A stretch of 64,000 nt of DNA from Mediterraneibacter glycyrrhizinilyticus (GTDB taxonomy: Bacteria; Bacillota; Clostridia; Lachnospirales; Lachnospiraceae), in contig NZ_JADMSO010000012.1 of assembly GCF_015560805.1 (NCBI RefSeq), forward strand, positions 1-64,000. The letters are read 5' to 3'. The notes under the pieces were generated by a model. The model worked only from the letters and a program-made list of their open reading frames with translations. It had not been told where the DNA came from and did not search any database. Each line of letters opens with the position of its first letter. The stretch's first letter is position 1. The position numbers and the translations under genes were made by a program. Below, one piece after another: positions 24,775 to 35,000 of the stretch.

Positions 24775-25800
24775 ATGAAAAAAAGCGGGAGAAAGGAAGA
24801 GACGATCCACAGTCGGCTCCGAAGTTGCCGGGCACATAAAAATTTCATCCGATGGGTCGTGTTGGGTGTGTTTTTGTTGTGCGCTGTCTGTATCGTCTAT
24901 CCTTTCTCCCCCCGAAATGAGCAGCCGGCAGGTTCTGTAAAGATGGTTGTGCTTCTTCCCGGAGAGATCGACGATCAGAGTTGGAATACCGGAAATTACA
25001 AAGGGATCATGGAGTGCCGGAAAGCATTGGATGTGGAACTTCGTTACGAGAAAAATGTATCCGAGGCGGATTCGGAAGCGATGCTCCGGTGGTATGCCGA
25101 CAAGGGATATCAGTTCATCCTGGCTGCGGGAACGCAGTTTGAAGAACCAGTTTCCGCGGTGGCAGACGAGTATCCCGAAGTTGATTTTTGCATCATCAAC
25201 GGACGGGAAAGCAGTGGGATGAATGTGTGCGGCGTATATCCGAAAGAAGATGAGGCAAGCCATCTTGCGGCGGTCATAGCGGGCAATCTGACCAAGAGCG
25301 GTACATTCGGGATCATAGCCGGATATCCGAGCGAACCGATGGAAGAACTTCTGGATCAGTATGAAAAAGATGTGCGTTCGATCGCAAAGCAGCGTGGTTT
25401 TCAAAAAACGGAGGTATTCCGGGCTTATGCGAACAGTTGGGAAGATGTGCAGATGGGAAAAGACATTGCGGATCAGATGATCGCGAAAGGAGCCGATCTC
25501 CTGTTTATTTATGCAAATAAAGTGGGGCTTGGCTGTATTGAGTCGGCGAAAGAGAATGGTGCGAAAGTGATCGGATTTTCGGAAAATCAGAACCAGATTG
25601 ATTCGGATACGGTTGTGGCATCTGTTGAATTTGATTTCGGGGCAATTTACAAATGGACGATCTCTCAATATCTGGTAGGTGATCTGAAAGGGAATAAAAC
25701 TTATGGCATCGGGATAAAAGAACATATTTTTAAACCGGTATATTCCGATGCAGTGCCGGAGGAGATTCGGAAAAAGATTGAGGAAGAGATGAGAGTCTGA
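24775..25800 (+). CDS. BMP family (PnrA-like) periplasmic-binding-type protein, membrane-anchored
   Basis: 341 residues: a basic N-terminus, one membrane helix (about 24-44) and a BMP/PnrA-type substrate-binding fold. PnrA proteins bind purine nucleosides. It has no clear lipobox and no ABC permease or ATPase beside it, so it is probably not part of a transporter. Lying 45 bases after hydA in the region headed by the YesM/YesN pair, it may present ligand to the sensor kinase. The start has AAGGAGCAGGG upstream. Confidence 0.78.
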   Translation: MKKSGRKEETIHSRLRSCRAHKNFIRWVVLGVFLLCAVCIVYPFSPRNEQPAGSVKMVVLLPGEIDDQSWNTGNYKGIMECRKALDVELRYEKNVSEADSEAMLRWYADKGYQFILAAGTQFEEPVSAVADEYPEVDFCIINGRESSGMNVCGVYPKEDEASHLAAVIAGNLTKSGTFGIIAGYPSEPMEELLDQYEKDVRSIAKQRGFQKTEVFRAYANSWEDVQMGKDIADQMIAKGADLLFIYANKVGLGCIESAKENGAKVIGFSENQNQIDSDTVVASVEFDFGAIYKWTISQYLVGDLKGNKTYGIGIKEHIFKPVYSDAVPEEIRKKIEEEMRV

Positions 25801-25829
25801 TAAAATGAAAAGAAAAAGGAGGGTTACTT

Positions 25830-26987
25830 ATGAAGAAACAGACAATCGCAGCCGCATTGGCAGCGGCGCTTGTAGGAAGTGCATTTTTGGGAACAGGAAT
25901 GCAGACTGAGGCAGCACAGTGGATGCAGGATGGAACAGGCTGGTGGTATCAGGAGGACAATGGATCTTACCCGGCAGGAACATGGAGCTATATCAATGAC
26001 GCCTGGTATTATTTTGATGGATCAGGTTATATGCTGACCGGCTGGCAGTGGATCGGTGGAACGTGGTATTATCTGCATTCAAACGGAACGATGGCGGCAA
26101 ATCAGTGGGTAGGCAACTATTACCTGACGGATTCCGGTGCGATGGCGGTCAATCAGTGGATTGGCAATTATTATGTAGGCAGTGACGGTGCGTGGATACC
26201 GGGATATGGTTCGCAGTGGATACAGGATAGCAATGGCTGGTGGTATCGTCACAGCGACGGCGGATATGTAACGAACGGATGGGAAAATATCGGTGGTACC
26301 TGGTATTACTTCGACGGAGCAGGCTACATGATGACTGGCTGGCAGTGGATCAACAATTCCTGGTACTATCTGCATCCGAATGGATCAATGGCAGCGAATC
26401 AGTGGATTGGAGATTATTATCTGACAGCGAATGGATCGATGGCAGTAAGCCAGTGGATCGGCGGCTATTATGTAGGTGCAGACGGATGCTGGGTAAGACG
26501 GACATTTGGGGAACTGTTTGGCGTACAGTCAAAAGATTTTGTATTTAGCAGCGGCGCTGGGGGATGGGGAACCGAAATGACCGTATATGCGGATGGAACA
26601 TTTACAGGAGTGTACAGTGATTCCGATATGGGAGATACCGGATATGGTTATCCGAACGGAACACGGTATTATTCAGAATTCAGCGGAAGATTTGTAAATC
26701 TGGAAAAAGTAAACTCGAATACCTATTTGGCATATCTGGAAAGTTATGAATGCACGCATGAAAAGGGTGATGTCTGGTATGAAAACGGAATCCGTTATAT
26801 CGCGGCAGACCCATATGGAATCGAAGGTGGACATCCGTTTTATTTCTATCTTCCGGGAAGTAACATTGACAGTTTGCCGGAAGGATATAGATGGTGGTTA
26901 TTAGGACCTGGTTATAACAATTATGAAACACTTCCGGTATTCGGAATCTATAATTTGAACATGGAACTTGGATTTTACGGAGTATAA
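25830..26987 (+). CDS. Secreted cell-wall-binding repeat protein
   Basis: 385 residues with a Sec signal peptide (residues 1 to about 29, ending TEAAQ). Two ~97-residue copies of a tryptophan/tyrosine/glycine-rich module follow (about 30-127 and 128-224), of the choline-binding/glucan-binding repeat class (GWQWIGGTWYYL, MAANQWIG). These usually hold a protein on teichoic acid or wall polysaccharide. The C-terminal ~155 residues form an aromatic-rich domain I do not recognise; no catalytic motif is obvious. The SD AAAGGAGGG is strong. The next transcript signal is the hairpin at 27040-27101. Confidence 0.85.
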   Translation: MKKQTIAAALAAALVGSAFLGTGMQTEAAQWMQDGTGWWYQEDNGSYPAGTWSYINDAWYYFDGSGYMLTGWQWIGGTWYYLHSNGTMAANQWVGNYYLTDSGAMAVNQWIGNYYVGSDGAWIPGYGSQWIQDSNGWWYRHSDGGYVTNGWENIGGTWYYFDGAGYMMTGWQWINNSWYYLHPNGSMAANQWIGDYYLTANGSMAVSQWIGGYYVGADGCWVRRTFGELFGVQSKDFVFSSGAGGWGTEMTVYADGTFTGVYSDSDMGDTGYGYPNGTRYYSEFSGRFVNLEKVNSNTYLAYLESYECTHEKGDVWYENGIRYIAADPYGIEGGHPFYFYLPGSNIDSLPEGYRWWLLGPGYNNYETLPVFGIYNLNMELGFYGV

Positions 26988-27039
26988 GGATATCGTCAAA
27001 TCAGCAGGATGATACGGGGCTGAGTTTCCAGTCATAATA

Positions 27040-27101
27040 CATCCCTCTCTATGCATACGATACATGTAGAAATCGTACAAGCATAGGGAGGGGTGTTTTT
27101 T
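27040..27101 (+). promoter_or_regulatory. Large leader hairpin with T run overlapping the Ca2+-ATPase SD and start
   Basis: A 15-bp stem pairs 27040-27054 with 27081-27095; an inner 6-bp stem TACGAT/ATCGTA caps it. Six T residues (27096-27101) follow immediately. The 3' arm holds GGGAGGGG, the SD for the TTG at 27100. It is a terminator in form, serving the upstream gene, an attenuator of the ATPase, or both. No known metal riboswitch (Mn yybP-ykoY or NiCo) consensus was recognised upstream of it. Confidence 0.75.
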
Positions 27102-29862
27102 GGTAGAAAAGAAAGAGGGGCAATTGCCGGAAGAAAGGAAACGTGTTACGGAGAAATGCAGAAGTATCGTAGAGACAAACCGGGAGACGGGGCTTACGGA
27201 AACCGAGGCAGCAAAAAGGCTTGCCGCCGACGGAGCAAATGAACTGGAGCAGGAAAAAAAGAAAAGTCCGGGCGCGGCATTTTTGGAGCAATTGAACGAT
27301 CCACTGATCTGTGTTCTGCTGGTCGCGGCGTTCGTGTCTTTTTTACTGCATGAGATCAGTGATGCAGTGATCATCGGAGTGGTAGTTCTTGTCAACGCTG
27401 TTGTCGGTGTGATTCAGGAGGGAAAGGCGCAGAAAGCATTGGAGTCTTTGAAAAAGCTGACAAGTCCCCGTGCGGTTGTGCGCCGTGACAGTGTGGTGAG
27501 GGAGATTGCTGCCGCGGAACTGGTGGTCGGGGACGTCGTGATCCTTGAAACAGGTTCACAGGTTCCGGCAGATCTGCGTCTTGTTCAGGCATGGAATTTA
27601 AAGATCGAGGAGTCTGCGCTGACAGGAGAATCGGTTCCGGTAAAAAAGACTTCTGAAAAACACGAGGTGGAAAAGACGGCGGTCGGTGAGCGGAAGAACG
27701 AGGCGTTTATGTCCACGCTTGTGACGGCGGGACGCGGAGAGGGAATTGTCACGGCGACGGGAATGCAGTCGGAAATCGGAAAAGTCGCGTCGATGATCCG
27801 GGCAGTTCCAAGAGAGTATACGCCGCTTCAGAAAAAACTTGCCGAACTGGGGAAACTGCTCAGTGTCGTTTCCATCTTGCTTTGTGTGCTGTTGTTCGGG
27901 ATTGCGGTCCTGCAAAAGCGGAATGTAATTGAAATGTTGATCACAGCGATTTCGCTGGCAGTCGCAGCGGTTCCGGAGGGGCTTCCGGCAGTTGTGACGA
28001 TCGTTCTTGCGATGAGTGTGTCGCGCATGGTACGGGTCAATGCGATCGTGCGGAAACTTCCATCTGTGGAAACATTAGGCGCGGTCAATGTGGTCTGTTC
28101 GGATAAGACGGGAACTTTGACACAGAATAAAATGACCGTGACAGCTTGCTATGTCAATGACCGGCATATACCGGTTTCGATGCATAACATCCGGCAGCAG
28201 GCGGAGATTCCGGAAATGTTTCTCCGGGGGCTTGCGCTTTGTCAGGATGCGGAGGTGACAGGGGAAGAAGCGGTTGGAGACCCGACGGAACTGGCGCTTC
28301 TTCAGATGGCGGAAACATGCGGAATCCGGAAGAAACAGTCCGAACAGCAATATCCCCGTATCGGAGAGCGGTCTTTCGACTCTGTGCGGAAGATGATGAC
28401 GACTGTGCATCGCGGAGACGGCAGGGATTTTGCGTATACGAAAGGCGCGCCGGACGTCGTACTTGGGCGATGTACAAAAATCCGGATAAACGGAAGTATT
28501 TTGCCGCTCGGGGAAGCGAAGAGACGGAAGATACAAAACGTGTTGGAGGAAATGTCTTCTCAGGCGCTTCGCGTACTTGCCCTCGCAATGAAAACGGACG
28601 GCACGAAAGAGGAGCTTTTACAAGAAGAAGATCTTATTTTTCTCGGACTTGTCGGGATGAAAGATCCGATCCGTCCGGAAGCAAAGGATGCGGTCGCGAA
28701 ATTTAAAAAAGCATCGGTGCAGACGGTGATGATCACCGGCGATCACGCAAAGACAGCTCTTGCGATCGCACAGGAACTGGGGATCGCAAGAAAAGCAAAA
28801 GAGTGTATGACAGGGGAAGAACTGGAAAATCTGACGGATATTGAACTTGGGAATCGTTTAAAGGAAGTCCGCGTATTTGCAAGAGTGTCGCCGGAACATA
28901 AAGTCCGGATCGTGCGCGTGCTGAAAAAACTGGGGAACGTTGTGGCGATGACAGGAGACGGCGTCAATGACGCTCCGTCGCTTCGGATGGCAGACATCGG
29001 GATCGCGATGGGAAAGGGCGGGACTGACGTGGCAAAACAGGCGTCCGATATGATCCTGGCGGACGATCATTTTGCCACGATCGAAAAAGCGATCGAGGAG
29101 GGGCGGAGCATTTACCGGAATATCAAAAAGACGGTATTGTTTCTGTTGTCCTCCAATTTCGGGGAGATCATCACAATGTTTACGGCAGTTCTGTTTGGGA
29201 TTGCCTCTCCTTTGAAAGCCAGCCATATTTTGTGGATCAATCTGATCACCGATTCGCTTCCGGCTCTGGCGCTTGGAATGGACCATAACGATAAAGAACA
29301 GTTGATGAAAATGCCGCCGCGCGGAGCGAAAGAGGGACTGTTCGCCAACGGCGGACTTGCCTGTACGGTTTTTTACGGCGTGCTGATCGGAGGGATCAGT
29401 CTGGCGGCATTTTTAAAACTTCCATGGGAAATGCTCCATCAAAACAATCTGCCGTTTGATCCGGCACACATTATGGAGGTATTTTCGGACGGAGCGGTGC
29501 TGGCAAGGGCGCAGACATACGCATTTACCGTACTCGGGATGTCTCAGTTGTTCCATGCGTCGGGGATGCGGGATGTACGGACGTCGGTATTTTCAAGAAA
29601 ACGGAAGTTTAATCCGGTGCTGGTAGGAGCTTTCGCAGTCGGATTTGTGCTGCAGCTTGCAGTGACGGAAGTGCCGTATCTTGTGACTATGTTCGGAACA
29701 GCTCCTCTTGCTGCTTCTGAATGGATATCGCTTCTTTTCCTTGCTGCTTTCCCGATCCTGACACATGAGATGTTTGTCATATTGTTCCGGGCGGATGATC
29801 AGGCAGAGACGGCGAAGCTTCCGGAGAGAAAACTTGCCAGACATTCCCGAAGTGTCGTATAA
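27100..29862 (+). CDS. P-type ATPase, Ca2+-transporting (P2A) family
   Basis: A 920-residue P-type cation ATPase of full family length. Cation_ATPase_N is at the start, TGES is near 176, VPEGLP near 290 (ion site in M4), the phosphorylated aspartate about D335 in CSDKTGTLT, and TGDGVNDAP near 617. The M6 NLITDSLPALALGMD block follows. It is expected to export Ca2+ (possibly Mn2+). The TTG start has GGGAGGGG six bases upstream, embedded in the leader hairpin. Monocistronic. Confidence 0.92.
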   Translation: MVEKKEGQLPEERKRVTEKCRSIVETNRETGLTETEAAKRLAADGANELEQEKKKSPGAAFLEQLNDPLICVLLVAAFVSFLLHEISDAVIIGVVVLVNAVVGVIQEGKAQKALESLKKLTSPRAVVRRDSVVREIAAAELVVGDVVILETGSQVPADLRLVQAWNLKIEESALTGESVPVKKTSEKHEVEKTAVGERKNEAFMSTLVTAGRGEGIVTATGMQSEIGKVASMIRAVPREYTPLQKKLAELGKLLSVVSILLCVLLFGIAVLQKRNVIEMLITAISLAVAAVPEGLPAVVTIVLAMSVSRMVRVNAIVRKLPSVETLGAVNVVCSDKTGTLTQNKMTVTACYVNDRHIPVSMHNIRQQAEIPEMFLRGLALCQDAEVTGEEAVGDPTELALLQMAETCGIRKKQSEQQYPRIGERSFDSVRKMMTTVHRGDGRDFAYTKGAPDVVLGRCTKIRINGSILPLGEAKRRKIQNVLEEMSSQALRVLALAMKTDGTKEELLQEEDLIFLGLVGMKDPIRPEAKDAVAKFKKASVQTVMITGDHAKTALAIAQELGIARKAKECMTGEELENLTDIELGNRLKEVRVFARVSPEHKVRIVRVLKKLGNVVAMTGDGVNDAPSLRMADIGIAMGKGGTDVAKQASDMILADDHFATIEKAIEEGRSIYRNIKKTVLFLLSSNFGEIITMFTAVLFGIASPLKASHILWINLITDSLPALALGMDHNDKEQLMKMPPRGAKEGLFANGGLACTVFYGVLIGGISLAAFLKLPWEMLHQNNLPFDPAHIMEVFSDGAVLARAQTYAFTVLGMSQLFHASGMRDVRTSVFSRKRKFNPVLVGAFAVGFVLQLAVTEVPYLVTMFGTAPLAASEWISLLFLAAFPILTHEMFVILFRADDQAETAKLPERKLARHSRSVV

Positions 29863-29871
29863 TAGAACAAC

Positions 29872-29919
29872 AGCGTCAGTGGACAAGGGGAAACTGTTTT
29901 CTCATTGTACACGAACGAT
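29872..29919. repeat. Dispersed palindromic element, degraded copy
   Basis: Left arm AGCGTCAGTGGACAAGG (29872-29888) and a weaker right arm ATTGTACACGAACG are separated by a T-rich loop (CTGTTTTCTC, also present at 46032-46042). It lies between the Ca2+-ATPase and jetA. Confidence 0.5.
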
Positions 29920-29945
29920 AAGTATTGACATTGGAAGGAGAAGCT

Positions 29946-31301
29946 ATGCAGTTACGTTTTGAAATACCGGATTCGTTCTGGAGCCTGTTCCGCTCGGTCA
30001 ACCGGGAAGTCTATATAGATGCGCTGCTTTGTATCAATGAAGAATATCAGTACAGTAATTATTTTCTGACAAGGGAAATCTGTATCCAGGCGCTTAGCGA
30101 CTTATATGTGAAACAGCAGATCGAACTTCGCAGAGAAGAAGATGAGACCGAAATCGATCTTCTGGAGACACCGGCTTCCCGTATTTTGAACTGGCTGTTA
30201 AGGACGGGGTGGCTGAAAAAGGTCGAAGATTACAATACATTGGTGACCAATATCGTGATCCCGGACTATGCGGCGGTGATGATCGACGCATTTGAACGCC
30301 TCACATCGGAAGATATGGAAGAGACGGAAATTTATATTCAAAATGTATATGCAACGTTATTTTCTTTCCGGCATGATACAAGAGTCAATTTGAATATGCT
30401 GCGGACGGCTCTTGTCAACACGCGGCGGCTGAATAAAGCGCTTCAGGATATGCTTCATAATATGGACAAATTTTTCGCACGGCTCCTGGAGCAGAAAACA
30501 TACGGGGAACTCTTGCAGGAACATCTGGAGGGGTATGTGGAAACGATCGTGCGGAAGAAATATCATATTTTAAAGACTTCCGATAATTTTTACCTTTACA
30601 AGACCGATATAAAAAGGGTGCTTCAGGAAATGCGGGAGGATGAGGAGTGGATCGAAAATGTGCGGGCGCAGTCCAAAGCGATGGGGGATACGGGAGAGGA
30701 CGTACTGGAACTTCTGGATCTGATCGAGAGGGGATTTGATGATATTGAGCACCGTATTTCCAACATGGACAAAGAACATACGAAATACGTCCGCGCCACG
30801 GTGAGCCGTCTGAATTATCTGCTCAGCGCCGAGACCGATACAAAGGGACTGGTTGTGCAGCTTTTAAACCGGATCGCGGAGGATCCCGAGACAAGGATAA
30901 GGAAAACCGGGGAAAAGATGAATCTCTCACAGTTGGAAATATTATCGGAGAGATCACTTTACAAACGGAGAAAGGCGAGAAAAGATTTCATCAGCCGGAT
31001 GGCAGTGGAAGAAGCGGCGGAAGATCTGGATCGGGAAGACGTGCTTCGGCTGAACCGGATCCAAGTGCGGTACAGCCGACAGCAGATCGAAGAATTTATC
31101 CGGTCGCATATGGTGGATGATGTGATGGATGTCAGCACACTGCCGTTGGAGGATGATGAGACATTTGAAAAGCTGATACTGGCTTATGATTACAGTACGC
31201 GCCGCAGCAGCAAATACCGGATCGCAGAGGAAGACGCTTTGATGATCGAGAACGGAAGTTATCGTTATCCGGCATTGAAATTCGTCCGGCGCGGCGTATA
31301 G
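29946..31301 (+). CDS. jetA: Wadjet/Mks system protein JetA (kleisin-like subunit)
   Basis: A 451-residue protein matching the Firmicutes JetA family (DUF5716 as I recall the name), the MksF/kleisin-like component of Wadjet plasmid-defence complexes. It is helix-rich and charged, with predicted winged-helix character at the N-terminus (LRFEIPDSFWSLF) and a long helical middle. ATG 29946 has GGAAGGAG upstream. The order A-B-C with jetB and the SMC-like jetC directly downstream is the main support. The complex is known to bind, extrude and, with JetD, cut circular plasmid DNA. Confidence 0.82.
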   Translation: MQLRFEIPDSFWSLFRSVNREVYIDALLCINEEYQYSNYFLTREICIQALSDLYVKQQIELRREEDETEIDLLETPASRILNWLLRTGWLKKVEDYNTLVTNIVIPDYAAVMIDAFERLTSEDMEETEIYIQNVYATLFSFRHDTRVNLNMLRTALVNTRRLNKALQDMLHNMDKFFARLLEQKTYGELLQEHLEGYVETIVRKKYHILKTSDNFYLYKTDIKRVLQEMREDEEWIENVRAQSKAMGDTGEDVLELLDLIERGFDDIEHRISNMDKEHTKYVRATVSRLNYLLSAETDTKGLVVQLLNRIAEDPETRIRKTGEKMNLSQLEILSERSLYKRRKARKDFISRMAVEEAAEDLDREDVLRLNRIQVRYSRQQIEEFIRSHMVDDVMDVSTLPLEDDETFEKLILAYDYSTRRSSKYRIAEEDALMIENGSYRYPALKFVRRGV

Positions 31302-31397
31302 GCAGTGACTGTGGCGTGCAGATAGCGATAAAACATTGCTTGCTATTTATTTTTGCAAGGAAAGACAGTGACAGAGGAGCATAACAGAGGAGTACAT

Positions 31398-32084
31398 ATG
31401 ATTGACTATTTTGAGCAGTTGATACCGGAAGAACAGGAGGGAATCACCGAGGTGATCCAGACATTATTTCGTCAGACCTTTCTTTTGGAACGGAAATTTG
31501 ACCGCCGTCTGGGGAGGATGCAGTATACGCATGAATATCGTGTATGCAGTAAACATTTTGAATTTTTGAAATTATATTTTGCGGCGGCGGGGATTACATT
31601 GAATGAAAATGTCCAAATGGGTCTGATCTATATTCAGGGAGAAACGCTTTGGGGAGAGAAACTGCCGCGGCTTGCGACGATTTATCTGCTGATCCTGAAA
31701 CTGATCTATGATGAGCAGATGGCTTCCGTTTCTTCGAGCAGCCATATCGTGACGACGCTCGGGGCGATCAACGGAAGAGCCGGGGAGTTCGGCGTGCTTC
31801 GGACATTGCCGTCTCCGACGGAGATCCGGCGGACGGTGGCGCTTTTGAAGCGGTATCAGGTGATCGAGCCGCTGGATGTGCTGGAGGAATTGAACGAATC
31901 CACAAGACTTGTCATTTATCCGAGTATTCATGCGGTGCTGTCGGGAGACGATATCCGGGCGCTGCTTCAGACGTTCGGCGAGGCAGATGAGAGACAGGAA
32001 CGTCTGGAAACGGAAGACGATATGAAAGAAATAACGGGAGGAACGACGATTGGAGAAGACACAGGCGTTTCAGGCGCTCTCTAA
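31398..32084 (+). CDS. jetB: Wadjet/Mks system protein JetB (KITE-like subunit)
   Basis: A 228-residue protein (DUF6063/DUF4194-like), the MksE/KITE-type winged-helix subunit that joins the kleisin to the SMC dimer. It lies between jetA and jetC. A 96-base gap after jetA contains a weak ATAGC/GCTAT hairpin followed by T-rich sequence, which may tune jetBC against jetA. ATG 31398 has AGAGGAG upstream. Its 3' end overlaps jetC by 35 bases, a sign of coupled translation. Confidence 0.8.
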   Translation: MIDYFEQLIPEEQEGITEVIQTLFRQTFLLERKFDRRLGRMQYTHEYRVCSKHFEFLKLYFAAAGITLNENVQMGLIYIQGETLWGEKLPRLATIYLLILKLIYDEQMASVSSSSHIVTTLGAINGRAGEFGVLRTLPSPTEIRRTVALLKRYQVIEPLDVLEELNESTRLVIYPSIHAVLSGDDIRALLQTFGEADERQERLETEDDMKEITGGTTIGEDTGVSGAL

Positions 32085-35000
32085 GATCTGCCTGAACAAC
32101 TGGCATTATATAGACAAAAAAGTATTGACGCTGAATGAGGGGATCAATTTCTTTACCGGACATTCGGGAAGCGGAAAATCGACGGTGCTGGACGCACTGC
32201 AGATCGTACTTTATGCGGATACGGACGGACGACGGTTTTTCAACAAAGCGGCCGCCGATGATTCCGACCGTTCGCTGATCGAGTATCTGCGCGGTATGGT
32301 CAATATCAGCGAAAATAATGAATCCCAGTATCTGCGGAATCAGAACTTTTCCAGTACGATCGTGTTGGAACTGGAACGGACGGATACGCGGGAAAAACAG
32401 TGCGTCGGCGTTGTGTTCGATGTGGAGACTGCGACAAATGAGATCAGCCGTCTCTTTTTCTGGCACACGGGCAGTCTGCTTGAAAACCAGTATCGCGCGG
32501 ACAGGCGGTGCCTGACGACGGTGGAAGTGCGGGAATATCTGCAGAGAACGTTTGCGGCGGATCAATTTTATTACGGACCGAGCAATGAAAGATTCAGGCG
32601 GCAGCTTTACGACATTTATCTGGGGGGACTGGACGGAGAGAAATTCCCCCGTCTGTTCAAACGTGCGATCCCGTTTAAGATGAACATCCGGCTGGAAGAC
32701 TTTGTGAAAGAATACATTTGCATGGAGCAGGATATCCATATCGAAGATCTGCAGGAAAGTGTGATGCAGTATGGGCGGATGCGCAGCAAGATCGAGGATA
32801 CGCTGGAAGAGATCCAGAAGCTGACCGAGATCGGGGAAGTCTATCAGACGTTTGATGAAAAACAGCAGAAAGCAGTAAGCTGCGCGTATCAGATCGCCCG
32901 TCTTGAAATGCTGTATCTGGAGCAGAAGATACAGGAATACCATGACCGCGTAAATGGGCGGAAAGAGGAGATCGGGCAGCAGAAGATACGGCAGGCAAAA
33001 CTGGAGGAAGAGCAGAGGCATCTTCAGAAAGATTATGAAGACGTGCTCGTCCGGATCGCGAACAGCGGGTATTCCGGTCTGGAAAAAGAACTGGAAACGC
33101 TGAACGAGACATTGGAGCGCCTGGCAGGAAGCAAGGCACGCTGGCAGCAGACGTCGGAACGGCTGAAAGAGTGGAAAGATCAGGATGTGACGCCGAACCA
33201 GACGATCTGGGATATTGACCGTTTCCTGAAAGGGACGATCTCGGAGCAGGAGATGGAGCGTCTCCAGAGCAGCCTCAAAGAGATGCGGCAGGAATTGGAA
33301 GAGGAACGGCAGGAAAATGCGTCTAGACTGAAAGCGGTCAAGAAAGAAGAAAAAGAGGCGCGGGAAGAGCTGAAAGAATTGAAGCAGGGGCGGAAAGCCT
33401 ATCCGCGGGAGCTGGAAGAAGCTCGTTATGAACTGCGGAACCGTCTGCAGGAGTATTGTGGGAAATTTGTGAACGTGCAGATCCTTGCCGATCTTCTGGA
33501 TATCAAAGACGAACGGTGGCACAATGCGGTGGAGGGATATCTTGGCAATAACAAGCTGCTTCTTGTTGTGGAGCCGCGGTATGCCCGGGAGGCATTGGAG
33601 ATTTACAAGGAGATGGATAAGCGGAAATATTGCCGTGCCGCAGTGCTGGACACAGAGCGGGTCATGGAAAACGAGCATGCGGTCCGCCCGGGCGCGCTGG
33701 CGGAGGAAGTGACCGCAAAGACCGATTATGCGGCGGCTTATATCCGGTTTTTCCTTGGAAATGTGATGAAATGCGAATCCGTCGAGGAACTGCGGGAGTG
33801 CCGGATCGGTATCACGCCGGACTGCGTGCTGTATCACAGCTACCGTTTGCAGCATATCAATCCGGATCTGTATACAAGGCGCGCATATATCGGGGAGACC
33901 AGTATGCGCAAACGTATCCGGCAGTTGGAATTGAAATGTGAGGAACTGCAGAATGAACGGCTTCCGCTTCAGGAGGCGGAGGTGAAGATCCGCAGGCTTT
34001 TGGAACTGGAAATGCTTCCGCAGCCGACAGACGATTATATGCAGTGGATCAAAGATGCAGACATGATCTCGGATAAGGAAAAGAGAAAGAAACATTTGCA
34101 GGAGCAGATGGAACAGCTCCGGGAAGAGTCGGTGGCAGTGCTGGACGCGCAGAAAAACGAGCTGATGGAGCTGATGGAAGAAAAGAAAGCTTCGGTAGAT
34201 CTGGTGAAGCGGGAAATCTGGAAAAATGAAAAAGATATCGACGGATATCAGCGCGCGATCATCGATCAGGAAGAAGCGTTGGCGGTGAAAACAAAAGAAG
34301 TGCAGGCGATGAGTGGGAAAGAAGTACATGATTTGGAAACGGAGTTTCAGGAATTTCTCGCCGCGAAGAAATCCGTCAATTATGATTATCTGAGGCGGCA
34401 GAAAGTATCGGAACAGCAGCCGCTTCTCGAGCAGGCGGAGCGGGAATATCAGAAGCTGGTGGACGTCCGCAGCGCGTATTTGCGGACATATCCGAACCGG
34501 ACGTTTTCCGCAAGCGCGCGGGATAATACGGCATATGAGAAATTGCTGGAAGAATTGCAGTGCGGCGATCTGGAACGATACAGGGAATCGGCAAAGGAAC
34601 AGGCGAAATCTGCGGTGGAGCATTTTAAGGATGACTTTATCTTTAAGATCCGCGCGGCGATCCGGGATGCCTATCAGCGGAAAGACGAGCTGAACCGGAT
34701 CATCAGCAAACTGGATTTCGGAAAAGACAAATATCAGTTTGTGATCACGAAAAATAAAGGCGCGGACGGCAAATACTATAAGATGTTTATGGATGATGCG
34801 CTGCAGATCGATCCGATGCAGCTTAGTCATACGATGGACAATCAGCTCAATATGTTCACAATGGAGCATGAAGAAGAGTACGGTGAAATGATGAACGAAC
34901 TGATCAACATTTTCATTCCGCCGGAAAATGCGACCCGGGAAGAACTGGATGAAGCCAAGAAAAACATGGAAAAATATGCGGATTACCGGACGTATCTTTC

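Noticed and set aside
26988-27039. Mn2+ (yybP-ykoY) or NiCo riboswitch upstream of the Ca2+-ATPase
   Set aside because: The conserved core sequences of these classes were not found; only the hairpin at 27040-27101 is clear.
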